DNA of 64,000 nt from Candidatus Gastranaerophilales bacterium (GTDB lineage: Bacteria > Cyanobacteriota > Vampirovibrionia > Gastranaerophilales > Gastranaerophilaceae), in assembly GCA_944325525.1 (NCBI GenBank), contig CALVAK010000007.1:31796-95795 (forward strand), given 5' to 3'. Below, piece by piece: positions 46,959 through 56,600 of this stretch. The notes below the pieces were generated by a model. It was not told where the DNA came from. It saw only the letters and a program-made list of their open reading frames with translations, and did not search any database. Both the position numbers and the translations under genes were made by a program. Every line of letters starts with the position of its first letter. The first letter of the stretch is position 1.

Positions 46959-46964
46959 TATTTT

Positions 46965-48317
46965 TTAAAGATTTGTTATTTCAACTGCACTATTAAAATC
47001 TTTTACGTTAACTGAAATATTTTTCATCATTTTACTGAAGTTTTCATTAATTATTGGATATAACAAACTTTTATCTATTAATTTTTCATTTATGTATTTC
47101 TTTTCTTTTGTATTACCCTTTAAAGCTTCTACTTGTGGACTTAAATATAAAAATACTATTAATATAATTCTGGTATATTCAGATATTTTTTTAGATAACT
47201 CAATAGTAGCATCTTTATGTCTTTGGGATGTCCCATGAGTATAATCACAACGTATTTTATATGCATTCTCAAGATCTTTTTCTATTGCTTCCCAATATAT
47301 TTCATCATAAAAATTCTGTAAAAGCTTGACACCCCTTTGAATAAAATTCATTTTTATATCTATTCTATTCACATTAAATAGAGATTCTAAAGCAATCACA
47401 TTATAAGTTATTTTAGCGGTACCTATTTTATCTAATGAATCCATATAAAAATCTAATGATATTTTTTTATAATCATCTTTGTCTAAATTTTTAATGATAT
47501 TCATATATTGTGGTAACAATGTTTTAACTTCTGCTATATTTTCTTTGTTAATAATAATTTCGGGTCCCCATAGACTTTGCTGATTGGCATAAGGGTTAGC
47601 AAAAGAATTCCAATTATTTATTGGATATAATGCTAAATCATTGCAACCATAGTTTTTTAAGTTTATAGTATGCGAATCAAGTTCTTGGTAAAACTTTATT
47701 TTTTCACCAAAAATTAAAACTATACTTTTAATCAATAAACTTTCAAAGTTCCAGTACTGATGGATATCATAATCTATATTTTTAAGCACAAATACCGGAG
47801 ATTTATCACAGGATAATATAAATAAATTATCTAATAATTTTTCTTTTTCCAAACCTTTTTCTATATGGATATTATGTGTATAAAAAAGATAATCATTTTT
47901 ATCTGTAAACTTTTCAACCAAAGAAAAGAAACTATCTAATTCTTCTTTTAAAAAACTGAAAAACAAGGTGTTATCATCTTTAATTTTGGTTTCATTTTTA
48001 CAAGAAAAACTTAATATTTTCTGTGCCAATGTATTAAAAATAACAACACCTGTTCTATTAAACTTTTTAGGAAGAAAAGTTTTAATATAATTATAAAGTT
48101 CTTTGTTATTATTTACGTTAATGTAATTTTCAAAATTAAACTTTTTGATTTTTTCTTCAGGATTCTGTAAAAGCATCACCAACAATCGTGTTTTTGCATT
48201 ATCACTATCCAAATTTGGGTCATAATAATATTTTTGACAAGTTTCAAAATCGGGAAATAAAATTTTTATAAACTCAAAAGTTTTTGTTTTTAATAATTCA
48301 TAATCATAATCTATCAA
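46965..48317 (-). CDS. HEPN-domain (Apea-like) putative defence RNase
   Basis: The 450-residue protein is not like any named family over its N-terminal two-thirds. At about residues 300-370 it has the pattern of an Apea/HEPN domain: ITYNVIALESLFNV, then the helix with AYKIRCDYTHG, whose RCDYTH is a full Rx4H motif typical of HEPN ribonucleases in anti-phage and toxin systems. The start is TTG at 48317, with a strong AGGAGG 7 nt upstream. It stands between the tRNA-Val terminator and the small genes, and may be a stand-alone RNase or abortive-infection effector. Activity is inferred from the motif. Confidence 0.6.
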   Translation of the reverse strand: MIDYDYELLKTKTFEFIKILFPDFETCQKYYYDPNLDSDNAKTRLLVMLLQNPEEKIKKFNFENYINVNNNKELYNYIKTFLPKKFNRTGVVIFNTLAQKILSFSCKNETKIKDDNTLFFSFLKEELDSFFSLVEKFTDKNDYLFYTHNIHIEKGLEKEKLLDNLFILSCDKSPVFVLKNIDYDIHQYWNFESLLIKSIVLIFGEKIKFYQELDSHTINLKNYGCNDLALYPINNWNSFANPYANQQSLWGPEIIINKENIAEVKTLLPQYMNIIKNLDKDDYKKISLDFYMDSLDKIGTAKITYNVIALESLFNVNRIDIKMNFIQRGVKLLQNFYDEIYWEAIEKDLENAYKIRCDYTHGTSQRHKDATIELSKKISEYTRIILIVFLYLSPQVEALKGNTKEKKYINEKLIDKSLLYPIINENFSKMMKNISVNVKDFNSAVEITNL

Positions 48318-48414
48318 AGCAAACCTCCTGTTGTTTCAAAACCAGAAAAGCTTATACTTAAATCCATATAATTAGATTTTGCTTATATTATATAATAAAT
48401 TTGCTTCAATCATT

Positions 48415-48648
48415 TTACATTTTTTCAATATACCAATTAGAATTTCCAAAGTGATTAAAATTCCATTGTAATTGAAAGTAGAAATTGTATTCCATAGAGT
48501 TATCATCTTTAAAGTTATAAGAATACTTATTTAACTGTGTTGTGCGATAGCTTTCAAAAGCTGTCCGGATTTCTTTTGCAAACCTTTTTCTAAATTCAGG
48601 ATATGTTATTTCTAAAGATTTTCGTGTCAGCTTATTTTTCAAAATCAT
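48415..48648 (-). CDS. Small hypothetical protein 1 (mobile element-like)
   Basis: This protein of about 77 residues is basic and soluble, rich in Phe, Tyr and Asn, with no recognised domain. It is the last of three closely spaced leftward small genes. I start at the ATG at 48648 behind GAGGGTTTGAAG; an in-frame ATG at 48672 lacks an RBS. It overlaps its upstream neighbour by 17 nt. Confidence 0.5.
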   Translation of the reverse strand: MILKNKLTRKSLEITYPEFRKRFAKEIRTAFESYRTTQLNKYSYNFKDDNSMEYNFYFQLQWNFNHFGNSNWYIEKM

Positions 48649-48832
48649 CTTCAAACCCTCGTATGTTATCAAGCTCTATATTGTATCTTTTTCCTTGCTT
48701 ATCAACGCAAGTCGCATAATCTATCTCTGCATCTGCAAATTTGTTTTTCCAAATACAAATCAGCAATCCGATTTCTTGTGTTTTTAAGTTTAAAACCTTT
48801 GTTCCGTATAAGTGATAATCTTTTTCTGTCAT
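48632..48832 (-). CDS. Small hypothetical protein 2 (mobile element-like)
   Basis: This 66-residue protein is mildly acidic, with two Cys and a beta-rich look (TKVLNLKTQEIGLLICIWKNK). Its ATG shares its A with the upstream gene's stop (TAATG), which indicates translational coupling, and AAAGGA precedes it. No family is recognised. Small coupled genes like this are typical of phages and integrated elements. Confidence 0.5.
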   Translation of the reverse strand: MTEKDYHLYGTKVLNLKTQEIGLLICIWKNKFADAEIDYATCVDKQGKRYNIELDNIRGFEDDFEK

Positions 48833-49047
48833 TATTTATTCCTTTCAAGTATCAAATCTGAATAGATATCATCAGACTTTTGTGGATCAATTAAAAATTC
48901 CTTCATAAACACAAATCTTTCTCCGTAGGTGTTTTCACAAATTACAGTGTCGAAGTTGTAGAAGCCAATTACTTTGTAATACTCATTATCAGAGTTTTCA
49001 AAACCTTTAATCTTTTTAAGCTTGTATTTTTTGCCTAATTCAATCAT
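48832..49047 (-). CDS. Small hypothetical protein 3 (mobile element-like)
   Basis: The 71-residue protein begins MIELGKKYKLKKIKGFENSDNE and looks like a small beta-barrel/SH3-like fold (KYKLKKI...YYKVIGFYNFDTVICENTYGERFVF), a type often seen in phage accessory genes. It is coupled to the next gene by a shared A. No function can be assigned. It is downstream of the 11-nt repeat array. Confidence 0.5.
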   Translation of the reverse strand: MIELGKKYKLKKIKGFENSDNEYYKVIGFYNFDTVICENTYGERFVFMKEFLIDPQKSDDIYSDLILERNK

Positions 49048-49100
49048 TGCTACCCCTTATATTCATTTATAGCAATGACATTCATCACTCTTAACAAGTT

Positions 49101-49208
49101 AAACATCAAGCAAACTCTTTTAAAACGTATCATTTAGACACAATTCATTTTTTGAACACTTTTTGAACGGTATTTAAACAGATTTTAAATACCATTTAAA
49201 AATTCTTG
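49101..49208 (-). repeat. Array of 11-nt periodic repeats (right copy, inverted)
   Basis: Units GAACACTTTTT, GAACGGTATTT, AAACAGATTTT and AAATACCATTT start at 49154, 49165, 49176 and 49187, exactly 11 nt apart. Three further AAAC-starting units at 49101, 49112 and 49123 keep the same period but are 2 nt out of phase. Read on the minus strand the units (AAAAAGTGTTC) match those of the left array at 46904-46958, so the two are inverted relative to each other, about 2.2 kb apart. It occupies the space between two small genes and reaches the 3' end of the 49196 gene. Confidence 0.75.
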
Positions 49209-49420
49209 TTGTCAGGATAATTTATGAAATAAGCGTTTACAGTATCAGCATCTCTCCTTAAATTTTCAACTATTGGAGTAAGATTGTACAACTCTTCAAT
49301 CTCTTGTTGTGTCCTGCAAAAATAATCAATAACAGTAACTGTATTGTAAATACGCTCAGCTAATTTTTCTAACTTCCTAAAATCTTTTTGCTTAATCTTG
49401 TATTTCTTACTTTTACTCAT
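49196..49420 (-). CDS. Small hypothetical protein 4, highly charged
   Basis: The 74-residue protein is rich in Lys, Glu and Asp and predicted helical (KKYKIKQKDFRKLEKLAERIYNTV). It has a very strong RBS (AAAAGGAGG about 5 nt before the ATG). It is the first of the leftward small genes, separated from the others by the repeat array. No family is recognised. Confidence 0.55.
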   Translation of the reverse strand: MSKSKKYKIKQKDFRKLEKLAERIYNTVTVIDYFCRTQQEIEELYNLTPIVENLRRDADTVNAYFINYPDNKNF

Positions 49421-49590
49421 ACGACCTCCTTTTCTAGGTGTCGTATTTGTTAATCAAGATAATCTGTATTTCAAGTATATTGTTAAGAAATGTTAAATAC
49501 CAAATTAAATGAGTAAAGAGTATACCAATACTGACTTTAGGTATATTACAAATATTAAAAACCAGAGAATAATATCGAAATATTTTATCG

Positions 49591-49606
49591 CGAAATTAAC
49601 ATTTCG
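49591..49606. promoter_or_regulatory. 16-nt inverted repeat upstream of the defence operon
   Basis: CGAAATTAACATTTCG is an inverted repeat (CGAAAT-TAAC-ATTTCG), and one more CGAAAT lies at 49576-49581. It is 21 nt before the first gene of the operon, where an operator would be expected. Confidence 0.4.
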
Positions 49607-49626
49607 GAAATTGTGTGTTGTAATAT

Positions 49627-51015
49627 TTGTATAGGGTAAAAAATAAGGAGTCAAACATGGCAAACTTCAAAAAAATAGTAAACGATATAAAATATGAAGA
49701 ACGAAGACTTAGCGGTATTTTTTTTATGCCTGATAGTCTTTTTAGTATTGTCGAAAAATACATTGGCGATAATGTCAAAAGTGTCATTATACCTGACGGA
49801 GAAAACTTTATTGGTAATTTGGATCAATTAGCTTCTTCTCATCCAAATATAAAATTTACCGTATGTTTCAAGAATGATAAAATTTATAATAATGCTCTAG
49901 AAATTAAAGAATATTCAAATATTAAAATTTGCAGTGCAACTTTACCTTTAAATTTAAATTCAAGTTTCGATTTAGCTTTATCAATTCCTCCGTTTGGAAT
50001 AAAGAGTGATTATAAGACTAAAGGGTTTTCTTCAAATGATTCAATTTGTGCTTTTGCAGAAGATCTATTAAACAATATCAATAGTAACGGAAAGGTTGTA
50101 TTTATTGCGCCACAGGGGATAACATTTAATGTGCAAACACAATCATTTAGGACTAATATTTTAAATAATTACAAATTAAAAACAGTTTCATTATTCCCTA
50201 ATAAATTATTTGCATTAACAAATATCCAGACAGTTTTATTTGAAATTGAAAATGGTATAACAACTGATATTAAGCTAAATGAATATGAATTAAAAAATAA
50301 TAATCTTGTGGAAATAAACCAAATTGTGGTTTCAAAAGAAGATGTTGAAAATCAAGGCAGTTTATTAATACACCCATTTTTAACACAGCAAGATGATATT
50401 ATGAAAAAGTATAATAGTTCGTCTTGTGAGAAAAAAATGTTAGAAAATGTAGTAAAGGACCTCTTCAGGGGTAAATCAGACATAAAATATACCGAAGGGA
50501 ACGGAAATATTAAAGTAATAAACATTGCGGATGTAAAAGAATCTTATGTAGATTTCAGTAATTTGAGAAGTATTTACGAAGATGAACGTAAAAATCTCAG
50601 ATATGAATTGCAAAGTGGTGATATTCTACTCACATCAAGAGGTACCGATATAAGGACTGCTGTTTTTGAAAAACCTGATAGTCAGATGTATGTAGCTGCT
50701 GCCGGATTGATTGTTATTAGACCAACTGATACTTCAATGTCAAAGTATTTGCAGATATTTTTTGCTTCTGAAATTGGAGCCAAAATGTTAGACAGTTGTA
50801 AAAAGGGTACTTCAATTATCAATATAGTTCCTGCAGATATTAGAAAATTACTGATACCAATTCTACCAACTGAAAAAATATTAAAACTGATAGAACAACA
50901 TATGGAAGTAATGGATAAAATGGAAAAAGCTAAACTTGAGGCTGAAAAATTAATAAATGCTCAAAAGCAAAATATCAATAAATTTTATGAAAGTTTCTTA
51001 AGTGAAATTCTGTAA
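49627..51015 (+). CDS. Degenerate adenine methyltransferase fused to a specificity (HsdS-like) domain
   Basis: This 462-residue protein has two parts. The N-terminal part (about residues 30-230) is laid out like the SAM-binding half of HsdM-type methyltransferases, but the catalytic tetrapeptide expected as NPPF reads IPPF in SIPPFG (about 120), and the FxGxG SAM loop is not recognisable. From about residue 270 it is HsdS-like: a target-recognition segment (LENVVKDLFRGK..., VINIADVKESYVDF, LQSGDILLTSRGT), then AADIRKLLIPILP and a helical, charged C-terminal coil (EVMDKMEKAKLEAEKLINAQ). It would lack methylation but could bind DNA. It is the first gene of a seven-gene operon and has a good RBS (AAGGAG). 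Confidence 0.65.
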   Translation: MYRVKNKESNMANFKKIVNDIKYEERRLSGIFFMPDSLFSIVEKYIGDNVKSVIIPDGENFIGNLDQLASSHPNIKFTVCFKNDKIYNNALEIKEYSNIKICSATLPLNLNSSFDLALSIPPFGIKSDYKTKGFSSNDSICAFAEDLLNNINSNGKVVFIAPQGITFNVQTQSFRTNILNNYKLKTVSLFPNKLFALTNIQTVLFEIENGITTDIKLNEYELKNNNLVEINQIVVSKEDVENQGSLLIHPFLTQQDDIMKKYNSSSCEKKMLENVVKDLFRGKSDIKYTEGNGNIKVINIADVKESYVDFSNLRSIYEDERKNLRYELQSGDILLTSRGTDIRTAVFEKPDSQMYVAAAGLIVIRPTDTSMSKYLQIFFASEIGAKMLDSCKKGTSIINIVPADIRKLLIPILPTEKILKLIEQHMEVMDKMEKAKLEAEKLINAQKQNINKFYESFLSEIL

Positions 51016-51063
51016 AATTAATAATTTTGACTGTGATACTATTAAATTACAAGGAGATATATA

Positions 51064-52620
51064 ATGGCAAAAGCTAAAGAAAAATCTATGGAAGCAACCC
51101 TTTGGAATGCTTGTGATAAATTAAGAGGCAATGTTGAACCTTCTGAATACAAACATGTTATTTTAAGTTTGATATTTTTGAAATATGCAAATGACAGGTT
51201 CGAAGAACAAAGAGAGAATTTGAAAAAAGAAGGCAAAGAAGCATATCTTGAGATGCTACCTTTCTATACAAAAGACAATGTTTTCTTTGTCCCTGAAAAT
51301 TCAAGATGGGATTATTTGATGTCACAAGCAAAGCAGGGCGGTTTAGCATTAAAAATAGATACGGCTTTACACGAAATTGAGATTAAAAACCCTGTGCTTG
51401 TTGGGGCTCTACCTGACAACTATTACTCAAGACTTCAATTAGAAAATAGTGTACTTGCTTCTTTGCTTGACAAAATGAGTAATATTAAACTCAAAGATTC
51501 AACAGATAAAGATATTTTTGGCAGAGTATATGAATATTTTCTTTCAAAATTTGCTATTAAGGAAGGTAAGGGTAAGGGAGAATTCTATACTCCGCAAACA
51601 ATTGTTGCCTTACTTTGCGAACTTATTGAACCATATAATGGCACTGTATATGATGGAGCAATGGGGTCAGGTGGTATGTTTGTACAATCCATGAAATTTA
51701 TAAAAGAGCACAATGGAAATGCAAAAAATATCTCTGTATTTGGACAGGAATCTATAACAACTACTTTAAGACTGGCAAAGATGAATTTGGCAATCAGAGG
51801 AATTTCTGCTGATTTAGGGAAAAAAGCAGTAAGTACTTTTCTTGATGACCAACACAAAGACTTAAAAGCTGATTTTGCATTAATGAATCCACCTTTTAAT
51901 CAAAAAGGTTGGAGAGAACCAAATGAGCTAACAGATGATCCACGTTGGAAAGGCTTTGAAACACCTGATGTTAGTAATGCAAATTATGCATGGGTATTGA
52001 ATATGATATCTAAACTTTCTCAAAATGGTGTTGGTTGTCTTTTGCTTGCAAACGGTGCTTTGTCTTCCGATGGTACGGATTATAAAATAAGGAAAGAACT
52101 TATAGAAAAAGATTTGGTTGAGGCAATTATTATTTTACCTATGAATATGTTCTACTCTACAGATATTTCTGTAACAGTATGGGTGTTTAACAAAAATAAA
52201 AAAGCTCGTTCATCTATGAAGAATGGAAAAACTTTTGAATATAGAGATAGAAGTGGTGAAGTTTTATTTATGGACTTAAGACAAAAGGGAACTCCTTTTG
52301 AAAAGAAATATATTCAGTTTACACCGGAAGATAGAAAAGAATTTGTAGAAACATACCACAACTGGCAATCGGTAAATAAAGATGAATTATACAATAATAT
52401 TAAAAGCTACTGCCATTCAGCTTCTAAACAGGATCTGGTTGATAATGATTATTCCTTAATTGCAAGCAAGTATATTGAGTTTGATAATGAAATTGAAGCT
52501 ATTGACTATGATTCTGAAATGAAAAAAATACAGAGTGAGTTAAAATCAATATTAAAAGAAGAAGAAAATTCTCGTAATGATTTAGTCAAAGTAATGGAGG
52601 AACTTGGCTATGGAATATAA
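51064..52620 (+). CDS. hsdM: Type I restriction-modification methyltransferase subunit HsdM
   Basis: The 518-residue HsdM protein has an N-terminal helical domain (WNACDKLRGNVEPSEYKHVILSLIFLKYANDRFEE), the SAM motif I region YDGAMGSGGMFVQSM (about 194-208) and the catalytic NPPF (about residue 274) that marks N6-adenine methylation, with KGKGEFYTPQTIVALL, the typical motif X block, ahead of them. It works with HsdS to methylate host DNA. It lies 48 nt after the fusion gene, and its stop overlaps the hsdS start region. Confidence 0.93.
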   Translation: MAKAKEKSMEATLWNACDKLRGNVEPSEYKHVILSLIFLKYANDRFEEQRENLKKEGKEAYLEMLPFYTKDNVFFVPENSRWDYLMSQAKQGGLALKIDTALHEIEIKNPVLVGALPDNYYSRLQLENSVLASLLDKMSNIKLKDSTDKDIFGRVYEYFLSKFAIKEGKGKGEFYTPQTIVALLCELIEPYNGTVYDGAMGSGGMFVQSMKFIKEHNGNAKNISVFGQESITTTLRLAKMNLAIRGISADLGKKAVSTFLDDQHKDLKADFALMNPPFNQKGWREPNELTDDPRWKGFETPDVSNANYAWVLNMISKLSQNGVGCLLLANGALSSDGTDYKIRKELIEKDLVEAIIILPMNMFYSTDISVTVWVFNKNKKARSSMKNGKTFEYRDRSGEVLFMDLRQKGTPFEKKYIQFTPEDRKEFVETYHNWQSVNKDELYNNIKSYCHSASKQDLVDNDYSLIASKYIEFDNEIEAIDYDSEMKKIQSELKSILKEEENSRNDLVKVMEELGYGI

Positions 52621-53674
52621 GTTAGGAGAATTGGTAGAACAAGTTACGGAAACAAATTCTGAATTAAACTTTGGTTTAAACGATATTGTTGGTGTAACCA
52701 TTGATAAAAAAATCATTCCGACAATTGCAAACTTAAAAGAAACAGATTTAAAAAAATTTGTCATAGTTAGCCCAAACGATTTTATATATAATCCAAGAAC
52801 TCATGGTAAAAGAATAGGATTAGGTTATAACAATACTGATAGAAAATTTATTGCAACTTGGAATAACAATACTTTTAGAATAAAAGAAGAAAAAAGAAAT
52901 ACTATACTTTCTGATTATTTGTATTTGTATTTTAGTCGTGAAATATGGGATAAAGAAGCCTGTTTTAATTCTTGGGGCAGCTCGACTGTTGTTTTTAGTT
53001 GGGACAGTTTTTGTGATATGAAAATTAATCTTCCAGATATAGAAGAACAGAAAAAAATTGTCAAGGAATATCAAGTAATTTTAAATAATAAGAATATTAT
53101 AGAAAAAGAAAATACAATATTAGAATCCTTGGCATATACAATATATACAGAAACAATTGAAAATTGTACGGAATGGCTTGAAATTAATCTTGGAATTTCT
53201 ACAAAAATTTCCGCGGGTGGAGATAATCCTTCAGATACGGTCTTAGAAAAAACAGAAAAATGTAAAATCCCAGTATATTCAAATGGTGTAACTGCTGACG
53301 GGTTATTTGGCTATACTTCAAAAGCAAAGATAAATGAAGAAAGTATAACAATATCAGCAAGAGGTACGATTGGTTTTACAGCATTTAGAATGCAACCATA
53401 TACACCAATTGTTAGACTTATTTCAATTATTCCTAATGATAATAATATAATTGAATTTTTGTATATGCATTTCAAATACTTGAAGTATGATGATGACGGT
53501 AGCGTTCAAAAACAAGCTACAAAACCATATTTTGAAGCAATGAATATAAATATTCCCAGAAACGTAGTAAAATTTAAAAATAAAATAAGACCAATTTTAA
53601 AATTGATTGAAAATAATAAACAAAAATGTAAATTATTAGAAAAAATACTGTCTTTAAGACTTAGTACAATATAA
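52610..53674 (+). CDS. hsdS: Type I restriction-modification specificity subunit HsdS
   Basis: This protein of about 354 residues has two target-recognition domains. The first spans residues about 1-150 (with VSPNDFIYNPRTHGKRIG and SWDSFCDMKINLPDIEEQKKIV) and ends with a conserved-helix spacer. The second runs from about 185 (CTEWLEINLGISTKISAGG, IPVYSNGVTADGLFGY, ITISARGTIGF) to the C-terminal coil. The ATG at 52610 has GGAGG 9 nt upstream; a TTG at 52604 is also possible. The last 11 nt of hsdM overlap it. It sets the DNA target of the complex. Confidence 0.9.
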   Translation: MEYKLGELVEQVTETNSELNFGLNDIVGVTIDKKIIPTIANLKETDLKKFVIVSPNDFIYNPRTHGKRIGLGYNNTDRKFIATWNNNTFRIKEEKRNTILSDYLYLYFSREIWDKEACFNSWGSSTVVFSWDSFCDMKINLPDIEEQKKIVKEYQVILNNKNIIEKENTILESLAYTIYTETIENCTEWLEINLGISTKISAGGDNPSDTVLEKTEKCKIPVYSNGVTADGLFGYTSKAKINEESITISARGTIGFTAFRMQPYTPIVRLISIIPNDNNIIEFLYMHFKYLKYDDDGSVQKQATKPYFEAMNINIPRNVVKFKNKIRPILKLIENNKQKCKLLEKILSLRLSTI

Positions 53675-53685
53675 AAGAGGATAAT

Positions 53686-56600
53686 ATGTCATTTCAAGAA
53701 AAAGATTTAGAAGAATTAATTGTTGGATTACTAGGTGATATAGAAGGCTTTGAATATGCTCATGGTGATAATCTCGAACGAGCATTAGACAATGTTTTAT
53801 TAGAAAAAGATTTGCGTAAGTTTTTAGCAGTAAGATACAAAGAAAATTCTATTACAGAAAGTGAAATTGAAAAGATTATTCTTTCACTCAAAGCAGTCTC
53901 ATCTGCTTCTGTTTATGATGCAAATAAAACAATATTCAGAAGAATTGTTGAAGGTGAAATTTTTATCAGAGATGAAAAAACGCAAAAAGATTTTTGGTTA
54001 AAATTAATTGATTTTGACCATATAGAAAATAATATTGTAAAAGTGTGTAATCAAGTTGTAATTAAAGGGGCTGAAGCATCACGGATCCCGGATACAATCA
54101 TATATATAAACGGGCTTCCGATGATTGTTTGGGAATACAAATCCACAACAAGAGAAGATGCTACAATTTATAATGCATACACTCAAATTACAACTGATTA
54201 TCCACGAATTATACCGGAATTGTTTAAGTACAATGCGTTTGTTGTTATATCTGATGGTGTTAACAGCAAGATGGGATCAATATTTTCTGATTACGAATAT
54301 TTTTACTCTTGGAGAAAAGTTGATGATAATTCAGAAGAAAAAGACGGGATAGATTCTTTATACACAATGATTAATGGATTATTCAGATTAGACAGAATGT
54401 TTGATGTGATTCATAATTTTATATATTTCCCTGATAATTCAGTAAATAAAGAACTAAAAATTGTTTGTAACTATCCGCAGTATTTTGCCGCAACAAAATT
54501 ATATAAAAATATATTAAAACATAAAAAACCTGATGGTGACGGAAAAGGCGGAACTTACTTCGGTACAACAGGCTGCGGGAAAAGCTATGGCATGTTATTT
54601 CTTGCAAGGTTATTAATGAAAAGCGAAAAATTACACAGCCCAACAATTATTCTTATTACAGACAGAACTGATTTAGATGACCAATTGTCAAATAATTTTG
54701 TACCATCTACAGATTTTTTAGGTGATAAAGAAATTGTTTGTGTTCCTTCCAGAGAAAAACTTGGTGAATTTTTAAGAGATAAAGAAAGTGGAGGTATATA
54801 TTTAACAACTATTCAAAAATTCTTTGATGGAATAGGCTTGTTAAGCAATCGAGATAACATTATTTGTATTTCTGATGAAGCACATCGTTCACAAATAAAT
54901 CTTACTAAAAAGGTTGTTATAACTAATTATGATGTTAAAACTACATACGGATATGCAAAATATCTGCATGATTCTTTACCAAATGCAACATTTGTCGGTT
55001 TTACAGGTACTCCTATTGAAGAAACAATAAAAGTTTTTGGTGAAGTTGTTGAATCATATACAATGCGAGATTCTATAAGGGATGGCATTACTGTAAGACT
55101 TGTTTATGACGGAAGATTTGTAAAAGCAGTCTTAAATGAAGAACAACTTGCAGTTATTGAGTCATACTATCAAGATTGCCTTAAAAACGGTGCAAATGAG
55201 TATCAAATAGAAGAAAGTAAAAAGAAATCAATAGGCGTAAAATCCATCATTGGCGATAAAGATATTCTAACTAATGTAGCAAAATTCTTTATTGAACACT
55301 ATGAAAACAGGGTAAAAGAAGGTTCAACAGTTGCAGGTAAATGTATGTTCGTTTGTGCAGACAGAGAAATAGCTTGGGATTTTTATAATATTGTAAAAGA
55401 CATGCGCCCTGAATGGGTTGAAGAAAAACTTTGCCCTGACTGTATTGAATTATCAGAAACAGAAAAAGAAAAACTTAAACCAATGCCGATGATGAAAATG
55501 GTAATGACTACAAGAAAAGAAGATAATTACAAATTTAAAGGTGCAGATGAGTTTTTTGAACTTGTAGGAAACGATTCTGATCGTTCAGAAGCTGCTACCC
55601 AATTTAAAAATATTAATTCAAACTTTAAAATTGCAATTGTTGTTGATATGTGGCTAACAGGTTTTGATGTGCCGTTTTTGGATACCATTTACATTGATAA
55701 ACTTTTAAAACAAGAACATAATATTATACAAACGATTTCTCGTGTAAATCGTGCATTTCCAAATAAAGATGCAGGACTTATTGTTGATTTTATCGGAATT
55801 AAAACCGGTATGGATTTTGCTCTTAAAAAATATGCAAAATATAAAGAAGATGATATTTCTAGCATTGATAAGGCTATATCTATTGTAAAAGATCAAATTG
55901 AAGTTTTAAAAGCAATGCTATCTAAATTTGACAGTTGCAGATATTTTAAAGGCTCAAACAAAGAGAAATTAGATTGTTTAAAAGATGCTGTTGAATATTT
56001 GCAGGTTACAAAAGAATTAGAGAACAGATTTATGGTAGCTGTAAAAAGAATGTCAAAAGCCTTTAAGCTGTGCAACAGTATAAAAGATTTTACCGAAAAT
56101 GAATTAGACGAAATCCATTATTTTATGGCTATTCGTTCTGTATTGTTTAAACTTACAAAGGGAGATGCTCCAGATATTGCACAAATGAATAAAATTGTTC
56201 AACAACTTGTACAAGAAGCAATAAAATCAAATGATGTTCAAGAATTATTTCTTGAAACAAAAGATTTTAATGCAGGACTGGTTGATTTATTTGATAAAAA
56301 ATATCTTGAAAAAATTAACAAAATAGAACGACCAAATACAAAGGTCAAAATACTTGAGCAACTGCTCAAACGTGCAATTGGTGAATTTAAAAAGGTTAAT
56401 AAAATCAAGGCTCTTTCTTTTTCTGAAAGATTAAAGAAAATAGTTGAATCATATAATTCACGTTCACTAGATGCAGCGGAAGTTAAAAAAATTTTAGAAG
56501 AAGTTGCACAACAAATGACTGAGTTAATGGTTGAATTAGCTGACGAAAAAAGTTCTTTTGATGTAATGGGTATAAATTACGAAGAAAAAGCATTTTATGA

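Noticed and set aside
46904..49208. 11-nt repeats considered as a CRISPR array
   Set aside because: The repeats are 11 nt, contiguous and degenerate, with no spacers; CRISPR repeats are longer and separated by unique spacers.
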